A stretch of 64,000 nucleotides of DNA from Macrostomum hystrix (GCA_950097015.1 CATNEN010000039.1:14106501-14170500), one strand, 5' to 3'. Counted from the first letter of the stretch, positions 48,382-59,333 are shown. Notes: generated by a model not told the origin, from the letters alone. Numbers and translations are program-made.

Positions 48382-49794
48382 TCAATAAAAGCTACATTCC
48401 AACCAACGGCGCCAAAAAAACAGCGCAAGCAGCATCGCTAGCAGCATCGTGCAGCCCAGCAGTTTGGATACGAACAGCAAACTCTGGTGCCTAGCATCCG
48501 CAGCAGTCGGGGCTGCACCCGCAGCAGTCGGAGCTGCACCCGCAGCCGTCCTGGCTGCACCCGCAGCAGTTGTGGTTGCACCAGCAGCAGTCGTGGCTGC
48601 ACCCGCAGCAGTCGGGGCTGCACCCGCAGCAGTCGGAGCTGCACCCGCAGCCGTCCTGGCTGCACCCGCAGCAGTCGTGGTTGCACCAGCAGCAGTCGTG
48701 GCTGCACCCACGTCAGTCCTGGCTGCACCCGACGCTGTCGGGGTTGCACCCCCGGCAGTCCTGGCTGCACCCGCAGCAGTCGTAGTTGCACCCGCGGCAG
48801 TCCTGGCTGCACCCGCGGCAGTCCTGGCTGCACCCGAAGCAGTCGTAGTTGCACCCGCAGCAGTCGTGGTTGCACCCCCGGCAGTCCTGGCTGCACCCGC
48901 AGCAGTCGTGGTTGCACCCGCGGCAGTCCTGGCTGCACCCGCAGCAGTCCTAGCTGCACCCGCAGTAGTCGGGGCTGCACCCGCAGTAGTCGGGGTTGAA
49001 CCCGCAGTAGTCGGGGTTGAACCCGCAGCAGTCGTGGTTGCACCCGCAGCAGTCGGGGCTGCACCCGCAGCAGTCGGGGCTGCACCCGCAGCAGTCGTGG
49101 TTGCAGGCGGAGGGAACATTCGTAATTTGCTACAATTAGACTTTGCTGCGATTAAATTAAAAGTGCATTCGTAGAGTTCAAGGTCCTTTTGGAGAGGAAT
49201 CCATTGGTTATACATTATTCTGACATAATATTCACAGTCGATAAAGGTTTCGATTGGCGTAACAATAAGCGCTTTAGAAACAATTTTAAGGCACTTTTCT
49301 GATGGAGGGCAAAACCTTTCAGCTGCAAATGGCATTGTTCCAAACAATTTTGTGTAGGTAAGGCATGATACCAGATCACGTTCTAGATCATTGATCAAGT
49401 TAAATACACTCGCTTTATTGCAGTTATCACCCGTGCAGTCTTTGCAATATTTTGTAGTGGGACTGGCGCCGCAACCATATTTCAGTTTCTAAAAAAAGTT
49501 TCCGCATAGGGCAAAATTTATAGAGCACACTGTTGCTTTGTGATTTCGAATTGATATGCTGATTAAATTATTTTAATTCATTCGGTCGCTCACCACTTGG
49601 CCTTTAGTTGGATGATATTCCACTTTACACTTGGTGACGCTGGCAGGAGTACAATCTGTATCAGTATCGGCCTTCTTATATTCAGAAAGCATTACTCTTT
49701 CATTTTTCGACCAGATACATTTAATACAATCAGCCAGCTGAATGCCTCCAAGTGCAAGAAACACGCCAACAATAACCAGCTTCATAGTCGTCAT
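48382..49794 (-). CDS. Ly6/uPAR-like secreted or surface protein with mucin-like stalk
   Basis: Two exons, 49794-49594 and 49488-48382 (donor GTG|GTGAGC, acceptor TTTTTTTAG, phase 0), about 435 aa. Residues 1-22 form a signal peptide (MKLVIVGVFLALGGIQLADC). A Cys-rich domain follows across the exon junction, ending in YCKDCTGDNCN, the type of C-terminal signature (C-x4-CN) found in three-finger Ly6/uPAR domains. A second Cys-rich region (FCPPSEKC ... DC ... YEC ... NC) comes next, then about 28 copies of a 7-residue Ala/Thr/Pro/Gly repeat, expected to be an extended, O-glycosylated stalk. A hydrophobic segment (LLGCTMLLAMLLALFFW) with RRW after it fits a single transmembrane anchor better than a GPI signal. 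Ligand and role are unknown. It is the only intact member of three copies here. Confidence 0.72.
48485..49105 (-). repeat. coding 21-bp minisatellite of the mucin-like stalk
   Basis: About 28 copies of a 21-bp unit (minus strand GCAACCACGACTGCTGCGGG plus T) encoding seven residues such as Ala-Thr-Thr-Thr-Ala-Ala-Gly or Ala-Ala-Pro-Thr-Ala-Ala-Gly. Frame is preserved throughout. The copy number differs from the paralogues (about 19 and about 5). Confidence 0.93.
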
Positions 49795-49985
49795 GATTTC
49801 CAGCTTCGATTCCGAATAGCCCAGTTAGATTTGGTCGATTAGCTGGCAGGTGGCAGTTGAACTGCAGTCAATTCTTGATCAGAGTAGCAACGGCTGAGTA
49901 GAATCGGCCAGAATGCTCAGTCGAGTGTTGTCAGTTGTTGGATTTGATTCTTCGTTTCGGGCCGCTGCCCCTTCAATATGCTGCA

Positions 49986-50859
49986 GAAAATGCAGGTCCG
50001 AGCCGGCTCGGTCTAAGGCAGCGCTGGCTGACACAGGGGTGCCCGCCTTTTGTCTATGGCAAATTTCAGCTCTACTTTGCTTTTTTCGTGCATGACTTTT
50101 CTGAGATGAACTTTTGTGTTGTACTATTAGAAATCTTTCTAGCTTATTGGAGTTTCTCTCTAACAAAGAAGTATTGCACTTTACAAGCATCGAATGAATG
50201 TTTCCCATGGGCCCATATTTGACAGACTTTTTAGACAGAGCCAGGTTAACGAAAACTAGTTACTTTTCTTCAATCACATCAAATCGTTCTTTCTCAGATT
50301 CATCCGCACCTCAGATCCCACATCCTATACCACAGATCCCATATCCCAGAAAATACATCAAGTATGGGATGCCGCTGATCCTACATCCGAGATCCTATAT
50401 CTCATTCGACAGACCTCAGATCCCAAATCGCAGATCCTGAATCACAGATCCTGAATCGCAGATCCTGAATCGCACATTCCGAATCGTGATCGAAAAAGCA
50501 CTTTCAAGTTCCAATCAACCCGAATAATAATAGAGAGCGGAGAGACAGGATTTTGAAGTGTCTGGGTGGGGTCTCACAATGAGTCGTGCTCATGGGATTG
50601 TCTACACTGCTCTTACCACCACTTTGCAAAACGATGCTGCGGAAGCAACGACTGACAAGACTGAAGAGGCACAAAAAAGATTAGACATTGAGGCCTTGGC
50701 AACAAGACATTATAGTTGAGACACGCTTAGAAGATGAGACAGTGGAGAGATGAGACGGACAAAAAGTAAAGGGGAGAAATGAGGCAAGCACGAGACTTGA
50801 AAAATAAATTGATGAGACAAGAGATATGTGACACCGTCTTAGATAAGATTTCTTATCTT
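49986..50859. other. loop of the inverted duplication, left part
   Basis: Unique sequence. At 50310-50470 there is a small degenerate repeat of CAGATCCTGAATCG and CAGATCCCATATCCCA words. No gene was recognised. Confidence 0.45.
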
Positions 50860-51424
50860 GAGTGTCTAACAGTCTTGGGTTGCTAACAGTCTTGGGTGTC
50901 TAACAGTCTTGAGTGTCTAACAGTCTTGGGTGTCTAACAGTCTTGGGTGTCTAACAGTCTTGGGTGTCTAACAGTCTTGAGTGTCTAACAGTCTTGGGTG
51001 TCTAACAGTCTTGGGTGTCTAACAGTCTTGGGTGTCTAACAGTCTTGGGTGTCTAACAGTCTTGGGTGTCTAACAGTCTTGGGTTGCTAACAGTCTTGGG
51101 TGTCTAACAGTCTTGAGTGTCTAACAGTCTTGGGTGTCTAACAGTCTTGGGTGTCTAACAGTCTTGGGTGTCTAACAGTCTTGAGTGTCCAACAGTCTTG
51201 AGTGTCTAACAGTCTTGGGTGTCTAACAGTCTTGGGTGTCTAACAGTCTTGGGTGTCTAACAGTCTTGGGTGTCTAACAGTCTTGAGTGTCTAACAGTCT
51301 TGGGTGTCTAACAGTCTTGGGTGTCTAACAGTCTTGAGTGTCTAACAGTCTTGGGTGTCTAACAGTCTTGGGTGTCTAACAGTCTTGGGTGTCTAACAGT
51401 CTTGGGTGTCTAACAGTCTAACAG
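50860..51424. repeat. 17-bp array (GTGTCTAACAGTCTTGG)n
   Basis: About 33 copies with GGG/GAG variants. Same family as the 61.3-64.0 kb satellite, and contains the shared TGTCTAACAG word. It lies about 1.07 kb upstream of the intact Ly6-like gene. Confidence 0.97.
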
Positions 51425-52099
51425 AAAAGGTTTGAGTTATAGTGAAAAGTTACAGAAAGGTTTGAGCTTGGCAAAGTTAAAATAGCAGACCAAGCTATAA
51501 ACACAAGACAAAATCTCAAACTAAACTTAAATAAAGTTTCTTCAAATTTGCGTAAAATCATTTTACTAACAATATGAAAGCATTTTAGTTAAAAATTGTT
51601 TGCAGTCTATTTTATTTGTTTTTTTACAACTTTTTAACAACGGAAGAATTGCAGTGATTTAGTTTCTTGTGCTTAAGTTGAACGCCGCCTTTTTCACTTA
51701 TTCAATTTTTTAATACTGGTCCACTGTCATATCAAAACTGCCAAATGTTCATTTAAATTCTGATTAGCCTTGCCCTTAGCCAATGCAATTAAGCATAGTT
51801 TCAGCAAAAAATTAATTTGGATCGCCAACTATTACCGACATTTAATCGAAAAATAGGCTAAAGTTTGTTATGAATTTGGTTATCAAGATTTAAATAGGAC
51901 ATATTAACAGTCATTTAAATGTTTTAATTTGATCGTTTTGTTATTAATAAACGTAGACAAAGCCAAAGGCGTTAAAAATAGCTGTGCTTGACAAAATGAT
52001 AAATCGTGGTGATACAGGCGTATTTGAGTTATTTGTACATCTAGATTGCTGTGTGAGAACTATACAAAAACCCGACCCCCGGTTTTCTATCTAAGCGCT
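51425..52099. other. AT-rich spacer, nothing recognised
   Basis: AT-rich unique sequence with stops in all frames and no recognisable element. Confidence 0.5.
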
Positions 52100-52460
52100 G
52101 TCGCATGCGACCAATTGCCAGCCTAGCTCCCAGGTCATCGGCGCCATCTTGATCATCCACTTCTGCCAGTCGAAAACCATCCTCATCATCATGGACATCC
52201 TCGACGCGCTGGTTGTCAAGGAAGCCGTGTTGATCGAGTCCTCAAACGCCGTCGCTGACGCAGCCACCGCCTAGCAACGCAGGCCTGCATGGCTAGGAAC
52301 ACTAGCAGGAGGCAGTCACAGGCTACGCACAATGTCAGGCCGGCGCCAGGTTGGCCAGAGCTGACGTGGCTCCGGCCGATTCGCTAGCCGCCTCAGAGCG
52401 CAGTCTGGCTACGGCGTGGGCGACGACTCGCTAACTGCGGCCGCCAGCAGCAGGCGAAAA
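52100..52460 (+). other. GC-rich island with a short open frame, possible gene remnant
   Basis: About 360 bp of clearly higher GC than its AT-rich surroundings. From about 52129 a + frame reads about 60 codons including VIGAILIIHFC, IMDILDALVVKEAVLIE and a Ser/Ala-rich end, up to TAG near 52273, without an upstream ATG. It may be an exon or transposon remnant. I recognise no family. Confidence 0.3.
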
Positions 52461-52497
52461 GAACGTGATGCACCGGAAATTTCTAAGCTGATTTAGG

Positions 52498-52600
52498 AGC
52501 TAACTTGTAGCCTAGTGGTTAGAGCTTCGGAATTTCGACCGAGAGGTCTGGAGTTCTAATATTAGCCCAGGGTAAACGAAGGGATTCACCTTCCCCGAAG
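52498..52600 (+). mobile_element. tRNA-derived SINE-like segment
   Basis: TAGCCTAGTGGTTAGAGC at about 52508 matches the pol III A box (TRGCNNAGYNGG). About 35 bp downstream GGAGTTCTAATATT sits where a B box belongs but is degenerate. This layout fits a decayed tRNA-derived SINE, not a functional tRNA. Confidence 0.5.
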
Positions 52601-52776
52601 GGGCAGCGGCCCGAAACGAAGAATCAAATACAACAGGTGACAACACTCGACTAAGCATTCTGGCCGATTCTACTCAGCCGTTGCAAATCGGATCAAGAAT
52701 TGACTGCAGTTCAACTGCCACCTGCCAGCTAATCGACCAAATCTAACTGGGCTATTCGGAATCGAAGCTGGAAATC

Positions 52777-53933
52777 ATGACGACTATGAAGCTGGTTATT
52801 GTTGGCGTGTTTCTTGCACTTGGAGGCATTCAGCTGGCTGATTGTATTAAATGTATCTGGTCGAATAATAAGAGTACTATTTTCTGAATATAAGAGTGCC
52901 GATACTGAAACATATTGTACTCCTGCCAGCGTCACCAAGTGTAAAGTGGAATATGATCCAACTGAAGGCGAAGTGGTGAGCGACCGAATGAATTAAACTA
53001 ATTTAATTCGCATATCGATTCGAAATCATAAAGCTCTATAAATTTTGCCCTGTGCGGGAACCTTTTTTAGCCACTGACATATGGTTGCGGCGCCTGTCCC
53101 CGTACAAAATATTGCAAAGACTGCACGGGTGATAACTGCAATAAAGCGGGTGTATTTAACTTGACCAACGATCTAGAACGTGATCTGGTACCATTCCTTT
53201 TCTTATTTAAAGAAGTTGTTACAGAAAATGAAGAAATAATTGAAAACTATTGCCCTGCATCACAAAGGTGTCTTGAAATGGTTTCTAAAAGCCTAGTGTT
53301 ACGCAACTTGATACCTTTATCGACTGTGAACATAATGTCAACCTTGTGTATAACGAATGGACTTTGGACCAAAAAAATTTTGAACGCTACGAATGTACAC
53401 CAAACGCAGCAAAGTCTAATTGTATCACATTACGAATGTACACTTCGTCTGCAACCACGACTGCTGCGGGTGCAACCACGACTGCCGTTGGTTCAACCCC
53501 GACTACTGCGGGTGCAGCCAGGACTGCTGCGGGTGCAGCCCCGACTGCTGCGGGTGCAACCCCGACTGCTGCGGGTGCAACCACGACTTCTGCGGGTGCA
53601 ACCACGACTACTGCGGGTGCAACCACGACTGCTGCGGGTGCAGCTAGGACTGCTGCGGGTGCAACTACGACTTCTGCGGGTGCAACCACGACTGCTGCGG
53701 GTGCAGCTAGGACTGCTGCGGGTGCAGCCAGGACTGCCGCGGGTGCAACCACGACTGCTGCGGGTGCAGCCCCGACCGCCGCGGGTGCAGCCCCGACTGC
53801 TGCGGGTGCAGCCCCGACTGCCGCGGATGCTAGGCACCAGAGTTTGCTGTTCGTATCCAAACTGCTGGGCTGCACGATGCTGCTAGCGATGCTGCTTGCG
53901 CTGTTTATTTGGCGCCGTTGGTTTTGTTGTTGA
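52777..53933 (+). pseudogene. Ly6/uPAR-like gene copy 2, frameshifted
   Basis: Same two-exon layout as the intact copy (exons about 52777-52975 and 53071-53933; splice sites GTG|GTGAGC and CTTTTTTAG preserved). Exon 1 has a net 2-base loss after the TATCTGGTCG stretch, creating an in-frame TGA at 52885-52887. Exon 2 has a 1-base loss near 53300-53312 that moves the second Cys-rich region and the stalk to another frame. The signature CKDCTGDNCN is intact. The stalk has about 19 repeats of 21 bp, and the membrane segment is preserved in the shifted frame. These breaks make it a probable pseudogene; assembly or read error is the alternative. Confidence 0.75.
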
Positions 53934-54519
53934 TTTTTTATATTTTCTTTTGAATCTTCTTTTCATGTGTTGATGTATTGAATGTAGCTTTTATTGAAAG
54001 TTCTGACTGAGAGTGTGCTGAAAAATCAAGGCGCTAAAACGAAGAGGAAGCGACAAAGACAATGTCATGCCGCAAATGACTGAGAAAAGTTAATTCTGCT
54101 AGTTTGAGAACAAGGCGAGCAAAATTCTATAATTCAGTGTTCGATAATCAATAGCGAGACATTATATAGCGATCAGGGTAGAGTGGTGGAAGGTGACAAT
54201 AGTTGGGGTGGTGGGCTAGGCGCACACAGGTAGGCAGAATGTATTAGAGAGAATGAGTATGTGCCTGCAGTTGATTAAAATAAGTGAGAACAAAATATAG
54301 TAAACAAGTTGCGTTGCAAAATAAGCCAGGCAACTCAAATTCACTTGAACTCAAACGCCGCCTCAGACAACAAAGAAAAGGAGGGTAAGCGACAGAGTCA
54401 CAACGAGACAGAATAAGGAACTTCAACTAGAGTCCCTACACCATCCGCAAACACGGCGGACGCCGCCATGCCCTGCTGAATCTGCGGGAGGTACCGCTGC
54501 AGTCTTGACAAGTAACTTG

Positions 54520-54780
54520 TCAGTCAGATTTCTGTCAGTGCTGTCTCTTGATGTCTGTCAGTGCTGTCTCTTGATGTCTGTCAGTGCTGTCTCTTGATGT
54601 CTGTCAGTGCTGTCTCTTGATGTCTGTCAGTGCTGTCTCTTGATGTCTGTCAGTGCTGTCTCTTGATGTCTGTCAGTGCTGTCTCTTGATGTCTGTCAGT
54701 GCTGTCTCTTGATGTCTGTCAGTGCTGTCTCTTGATGTCTGTCAGTGCTGTCTCTTGATGTCTGACAGTGCTGTCTGACA
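54520..54780. repeat. 23-bp array (TGTCTGTCAGTGCTGTCTCT + TGA)n
   Basis: About 11 near-identical copies, with start TGTCTGTCAGTGCTGTCTCT. Lies inside the right arm of the inverted duplication and is absent from the left arm, so it arose or expanded after duplication. Confidence 0.95.
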
Positions 54781-55000
54781 GGGTACTAAATCTAGCGTGC
54801 TTCTCGATTGCCAACACCGGGCACAGTGGCGGCCGCCTTGCTAGCCTCGGTAGAAGCACCTGGTGCACCAGCTCCTTGAACTGGAGAGTTTCCCATTGCT
54901 CCAGGCGCAAGATCAGGCCTCGCTGGCAGTAAGCTAGACATGCCCCACAAACAGCAGACGGTGACTCCCAGCTGAAGGCCATCAGAAGAGTTGACTCGTG

Positions 55001-55550
55001 TCTGCTGCGCATCTGACCCAATTGGGGCAGGTGGAATCAATTATTATAATTATTATAATTATCTCAAGTACATGGGAGTCTATCCCCTAACAATAATGTA
55101 AGCTGTTTTGATAATTAGTAGAGCCTTACAAGACGTGCCTCACAGCCTGTGAGAACTGTGCATAGGCACCTATAGTGTTTGTGGTGGCGCCATGTGCGTG
55201 CATCAGATTTCAAGTCGTCGATGAACACAGATGAGCTTTGATAACTGTTCGAGTCTCATTTGTTTTTCAATAGTAAAATATTTGTTTTGAAATGGATCTT
55301 CTTGTTCTCTATGTTTTTATAAGTTTTTTAACACTTTGCACTAATTTCTACTAATTTCTACTAATTTCTGAATGCTTTAATGCGAAACAAAGCATTTGAA
55401 TATTATTACTTGTGTTGTTAAATATACCTTATTGGCAGCTGCAATTAGCTCGTATTTTGTTATCAATCAACCGAGTTATTCTAAAGACAGGTGTATGTTG
55501 TTATAATGCTTCAAAACAAGTGCATGGTCACAGTAAACCGAGTACACGGA
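55001..55550. other. spacer, nothing recognised
   Basis: AT-rich unique sequence with short open frames only. Confidence 0.5.
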
Positions 55551-55589
55551 GGAAAGAATACGAGCTAGAATGGAGTGCCAATCTGAGCG
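55551..55589. repeat. inverted-repeat arm paired with 57803-57834
   Basis: GGAAAGAATA and GAATGGAGTGCCAATCTGAG here match the reverse complement of 57803-57834, with a 7-base insertion (CGAGCTA) in this arm. Weaker similarity extends outward to about 55530 and 57870. The pair brackets the LINE fragment and the hAT-like element. Confidence 0.7.
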
Positions 55590-56511
55590 GACTGCTGGCA
55601 TGACCCAGCGGTCCACTGCTACACTGACGGCTCTCTGATGAACGGTAATTCGGGATTCGGGGTGTGCGTCGCCTCGGGTGGTGAGGTCCTCTGGACCCAC
55701 TCCCAACACTGTGGCAACAGCTCAAGCGTTTTCCAAAACGAAATGCTCGCCATCAGTCTCTGTGCGGCTGAACTGCGCCAGAGGCAGCTGACTGGACGAA
55801 GGATTTTCTTTCACACCGACAGTCAAGCAGCTCTCAAGGCCCTCAGCCGCTGCACCTCTCGTTCCAGAACCACCTTAGACTGCCACACCCAGTTAAACGG
55901 ATTGGCACAGTCTAACAAGGTGGAGCTGACGTGGATCCCTGGGCACGCCGGGCTCACAGGGAATGAGATGGCGGACCAGCTTGCAAAGGCTGGAGCAGCC
56001 AGCTCCCTGATGTGCCCGGGCCCGAAGGCCCCGATCCCTATTTCTGTGGTCAACTCCAACATCAACCGCTGGATGGAGACCCAACACCGATGGAGGTGGT
56101 CTAGCACCCTGAACTGTCGCCAGTCCAGGGCTGCGGTGCCAACCCCCTCTAGTAACCTGCGTAAAGCCTTGCTTTAGGCTAAATCGCAGAGACCTGAGAG
56201 CAGTCACCATGGCCCTCTCGGGACATGGCTGCTTCACCAGACACCGCTACCTCCAAGGCCACGTGCCTGAGGAAACGTGTCCCTTCTGTTGCTCCGGACG
56301 TGAAAACGCCGAGCATTTCATCTGCCACTGCCCGGCCTTCACCCGGGCTAGGCTAAAACATCTCGGGCCGGTGCCGACCCTAGTCGAAGCCTGCTCGCCC
56401 GAGAGCATTCCACAGCTCGCCCACTTCCTCCACGATACCGGCCGAGCTGATTTCTTCCCAGCCTATGGCGAGGGAGATCGCGCGGCGGAACCGACCGACG
56501 GACCACCCTGA
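55587..56511 (+). pseudogene. 3' end of a LINE: RNase H and CCHC knuckle, frameshifted
   Basis: A 5'-truncated non-LTR retrotransposon of a clade with RNase H (I/Jockey-like order). The RNase H domain (about 55587-56177) shows its acidic catalytic positions: the Asp in YTDGS, the Glu in QNEMLAISL, the Asp in FHTDSQAAL, and the HAGLTGNEMADQLAK end. The frame stops at 56175-56177. The C-terminal knuckle CPFC...H...C (CPFCCSGRENAEHFICHC) continues in another frame from about 56158 to 56511, so a frameshift lies near 56150-56170. Endonuclease and reverse transcriptase are missing. Nonfunctional. Confidence 0.82.
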
Positions 56512-57081
56512 GCGGCACCGCCTCGCTGGAGGCCGTCCGGCTGCCAGGGGTTAGCGATATGGGCGGCACCGGCCGCCTCCTCGCTGCGTCCGTCAGAAAG
56601 TAATATCGTGGACTATGTGACTTTAATGCCAGTGGAAACCGCTTGTAAGGCTTTGAGCAAAAGATTAATTCTGCGTCCCTCTGTATATTAGGTCAAGTCA
56701 TAAGATTTAATCTAACTCCGGTCAATGATGCAATACGGTGATACGGTATATTTTACAGTGTATATACAAAAGTCTTTCCGTACAGAGAAAACAAAATGTG
56801 AAGAAAATAGCGAAAGGGACAGCCAAAGGGAACAGAAAATAATTATATACATGAAACTGCACTGAAGAGGCACTGAATTCTGCTGAGAAACATAAACACA
56901 TTTAATTTAACTAATTGCTGTCAGTTCATGCCGTAACTCTTAGAAACTAAGGGAACTAAAATGCATGCGATTCTGGCAGCGAAGGGCATCTCAGCTTAGC
57001 TGAGCTACACTAGAAACTAATACTCTGAAAAGCATTTTTGATGTATGCTCTTATACGCACTGGATATTACTTTCAGAGTTC
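56512..57081. other. LINE tail and spacer
   Basis: The first about 100 bp are GC-rich and probably LINE 3' UTR. The rest is AT-rich with no recognised feature. Confidence 0.4.
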
Positions 57082-57089
57082 GTCTATGG

Positions 57090-57716
57090 CAGGGGTCGGC
57101 AAACTCCGGCCCGCGGGCCAGATGCGGCCCTCGAAGCTCCCAAATCCGGCCCGTTGCCCCTTCTGACATCTACAGTGTCCTGTTTCATCTCTCTCGTGTC
57201 TAATCTCTCCCGTGTCTAATCTCTCCCGTGTCTAATCTCTTCCCTGTCTTATCTCTCCCGTGTCTAATCTCTTCCCTGTCTTATCTCTCCCGTGTCTAAT
57301 CTCTCCTGTGTCTAATTTCTCCCGTGTTTAATCTCTCCCGTGTCTAATCTCTCCCGTGTCTAATCTCTCCCATGTCTAATCTCTCCCGTGTCTCATCTCT
57401 CCCGTGTCTAATCTCTCCCGTGTCTAATCTCTTCCGTATCTAATCTCTTCCCTGTCTTATCTCTCCCGTGTCTCATCTCTCTCGTGTCCCATCTTTCCTG
57501 TGTCTAATCTCTCCCGTGTCTAATCTCTTCCGTATCTAATCTCTTCCCTGTCTTATCTCTCCCGTGTCTCATCTCTCTCGTGTCCCATCTTTCCTGTGTC
57601 TCATCTCTCCCGTGTCTCATCTCTCCCCTATCTCATATTTATACAGTCAATGCGGCCCGCTGTCGTCTTTTAGGCTCTCTCTTTGGCCCGCCAGAAAATA
57701 AGTTTGCCTACCCCTG
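57090..57716. mobile_element. hAT-like MITE, 627 bp, with 8-bp target-site duplication
   Basis: Begins CAGGGGTCGGCAAACTCCGG and ends AGTTTGCCTACCCCTG, which is the CAGGGG...CCCCTG terminal repeat of hAT-type elements. The adjoining GCGGCCC/GGCCCG words are typical of such MITEs. It is flanked by perfect direct repeats GTCTATGG (57082-57089 and 57717-57724), the 8-bp duplication expected for hAT. There is no transposase. Most of the interior is a minisatellite. Confidence 0.9.
57170..57640. repeat. 16-bp minisatellite inside the hAT-like MITE
   Basis: About 29 copies of TCTCTCCCGTGTCTAA with TTCC and TGTCTTA variants, including a duplicated variant block near 57420 and 57520. It lies wholly between the terminal regions of the MITE, so it either moved with the element or grew within it after insertion. 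Contains GTGTCTAA, part of the shared decamer. Confidence 0.95.
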
Positions 57717-57724
57717 GTCTATGG

Positions 57725-58109
57725 CAGTCACGAGCCAATAGGAAGGAACGGGGGGGAACGGGATGTTAAAAGTGAAGATCAAGCGAAACAAAAATAACCG
57801 GCTCAGATTGGCACTCCATTCTATTCTTTCCTCCATGCCGAGTACTTGCCCATGCTTTATACACACCCAAATTCTGCATGCATGTTCTGCATTCTGAATG
57901 TAGCGACTTAAAAGAAACTGCTTTGCTTATTGAGTTTCAATACAGGCTTTACCCAACTCAATTGCGGCCCGTCATGACCTATTACTTTCTAGATCTACTG
58001 TGACTGCTAGTGTGGTCTATTTCTAACATTCTAAACCTGATAATTTTCCACTCTTCATGGGCCTTGAGAGATAGAGAGGAGGTCGAATTACAGGAAATGA
58101 GAGAGAGGA
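57725..58109. other. spacer including the right inverted-repeat arm
   Basis: Contains the arm at 57803-57834 described with 55551-55589. Otherwise unique, nothing recognised. Confidence 0.5.
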
Positions 58110-58640
58110 AGAGAGGAAGAGTGTGAGGGAGACAGGTAGAGTGTGAGGGAGACAGGTAGAGTGTGAGGGAGACAGGTAGAGTGTGAGGGAGACAGGTAGA
58201 GTGTGAGGGAGACAGGTAGAGTGTGAGGGAGACAGGTAGAGTGTGAGGGAGACAGGTAGAGTGTGAGGGAGACAGGTAGAGTGTGAGGGAGACAGGTAAG
58301 AGTGTGAGGGAGACAGGTAGAGTGTGAGGGAGACAGGTAGAGTGTGAGGGAGACAGGTAGAGTGTGAGGGAGACAGGTAGAGTGTGAGGGAGACAGGTAG
58401 AGTGTGAGGGAGACAGGTAGAGTGAAAGGAAGACAGGTAGAGTGTGAGGGAGACAGGTAGAGTGAAAGGAAGACAGGTAGAGTGTGAGGGAGACAGGTAG
58501 AGTGTGAGGGAGACAGGTAGAGTGTGAGGGAGACAGGTAGAGTGTGAGGGAGACAGGTAGAGTGTGAGGGAGACAGGTAGAGTGTGAGGGAGACAGGTAG
58601 AGTGTGAGGGAGACAGGTAGAGTGTGAGGGAGACAGGTAC
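58110..58640. repeat. 20-bp array (AGAGTGTGAGGGAGACAGGT)n
   Basis: About 26 near-identical copies, two with AGTGAAAGGA and one with an extra A. Purine-rich on +. Confidence 0.96.
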
Positions 58641-59333
58641 AGTTGCTCATGACTGAGATGTGCCGGCTATGAGTGTACCATCGTATTGTCCGCTGGGTGC
58701 AGGAATGGCTGGCTAGCAAACCATGGCTGGCTAACAGGCTTGCCTAGCTGCGTCAGAGTTGGGTGGCGTGGACAGCAAGATGAGGCTCCGCCACCGCAGC
58801 GTTGCCTGCCGTGAGCGCAGTGGCCTTCTTTTCCCGCCCTCGCTGGTTGCTAGGCTGGTGCCGGCGGCGGCGGGCTTCTTCGGCCGGTTTTCGTTTCCTG
58901 ATCCAGGTGAACCGGAAGGGGCCGGCTGAAAGCAATGGCGCTGTCGATGGCAGAAGCCGGAAGGGCCGGGTTTGTAGCGGAGCTTCAGTCCCGGTTTCAA
59001 GGATGGCATTAGCAGAGGCCATAGCTGAAAGCAGGTGCGGGGTCTACTCGTGAGCGAGGTAAAAAAGCCTGACAGTGGCACCTTTTCCTCAGAGCCGAGG
59101 CCAGACGTACCTGAAAGATCAGGTGGGGTTGCCAAAGCATGCCCCGTACCCAATTTGGCCAGAGGCCCTGGATGGGTCGTCCAGCGCGGTTGCCTATTCT
59201 GTCCGGCTGCCCTAGTGAGATACTGTAATTGAACTATTTTAGCAGTATACTCATATAGCTCGTACAATAGTAGCGGACCTTAACGCTGTACTCCTTGCTA
59301 TTATTGATGCAATGGGAAATTATGCCCCATATA
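58641..59333. other. GC-rich segment with opposing open frames, unassigned
   Basis: Positions 58690-59220 are GC-rich, with a 178-codon minus frame (59267-58731) and an 83-codon + frame (58802-59053). GAAAGCAGGTGCGG near 59030 looks like a donor on +. I recognise no domain on either strand. It may be an exon or a transposon remnant. Confidence 0.3.

Larger units (their letters stand above)
47865..49985. repeat. left arm of a large inverted duplication
   Basis: Contains the intact Ly6-like gene on the minus strand. Matches the reverse complement of 52592-55000 over the gene, about 180 bp of 5' flank (to GGGCCGCTGCCCCTTC) and stretches of 3' flank. Examples are TTGTGACTCTTTGTCGCTTA near 48060 and AACTCTTCTGATGGCCTTCA near 47872. 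The match is interrupted by unshared segments. Confidence 0.8.
52592..55000. repeat. right arm of the large inverted duplication
   Basis: Inverted counterpart of 47865-49985, carrying the broken Ly6-like copy on +. Homology begins at GAAGGGGCAGCGGCCCGAAA and is last seen at 54922-54997. The arm contains a 23-bp minisatellite (54520-54780) absent from the other arm. Confidence 0.8.

Noticed and set aside
48438-49174. Alternative Val/Ala-rich and Arg-rich frames over the Ly6-like gene
   Set aside because: Shadows of the 21-bp coding repeat; only the frame with signal peptide, Cys-rich domains and membrane segment makes sense.
52498-52600. Functional tRNA gene
   Set aside because: The A box is good, but the B box is degenerate and no acceptor stem can be drawn; a SINE remnant fits better.
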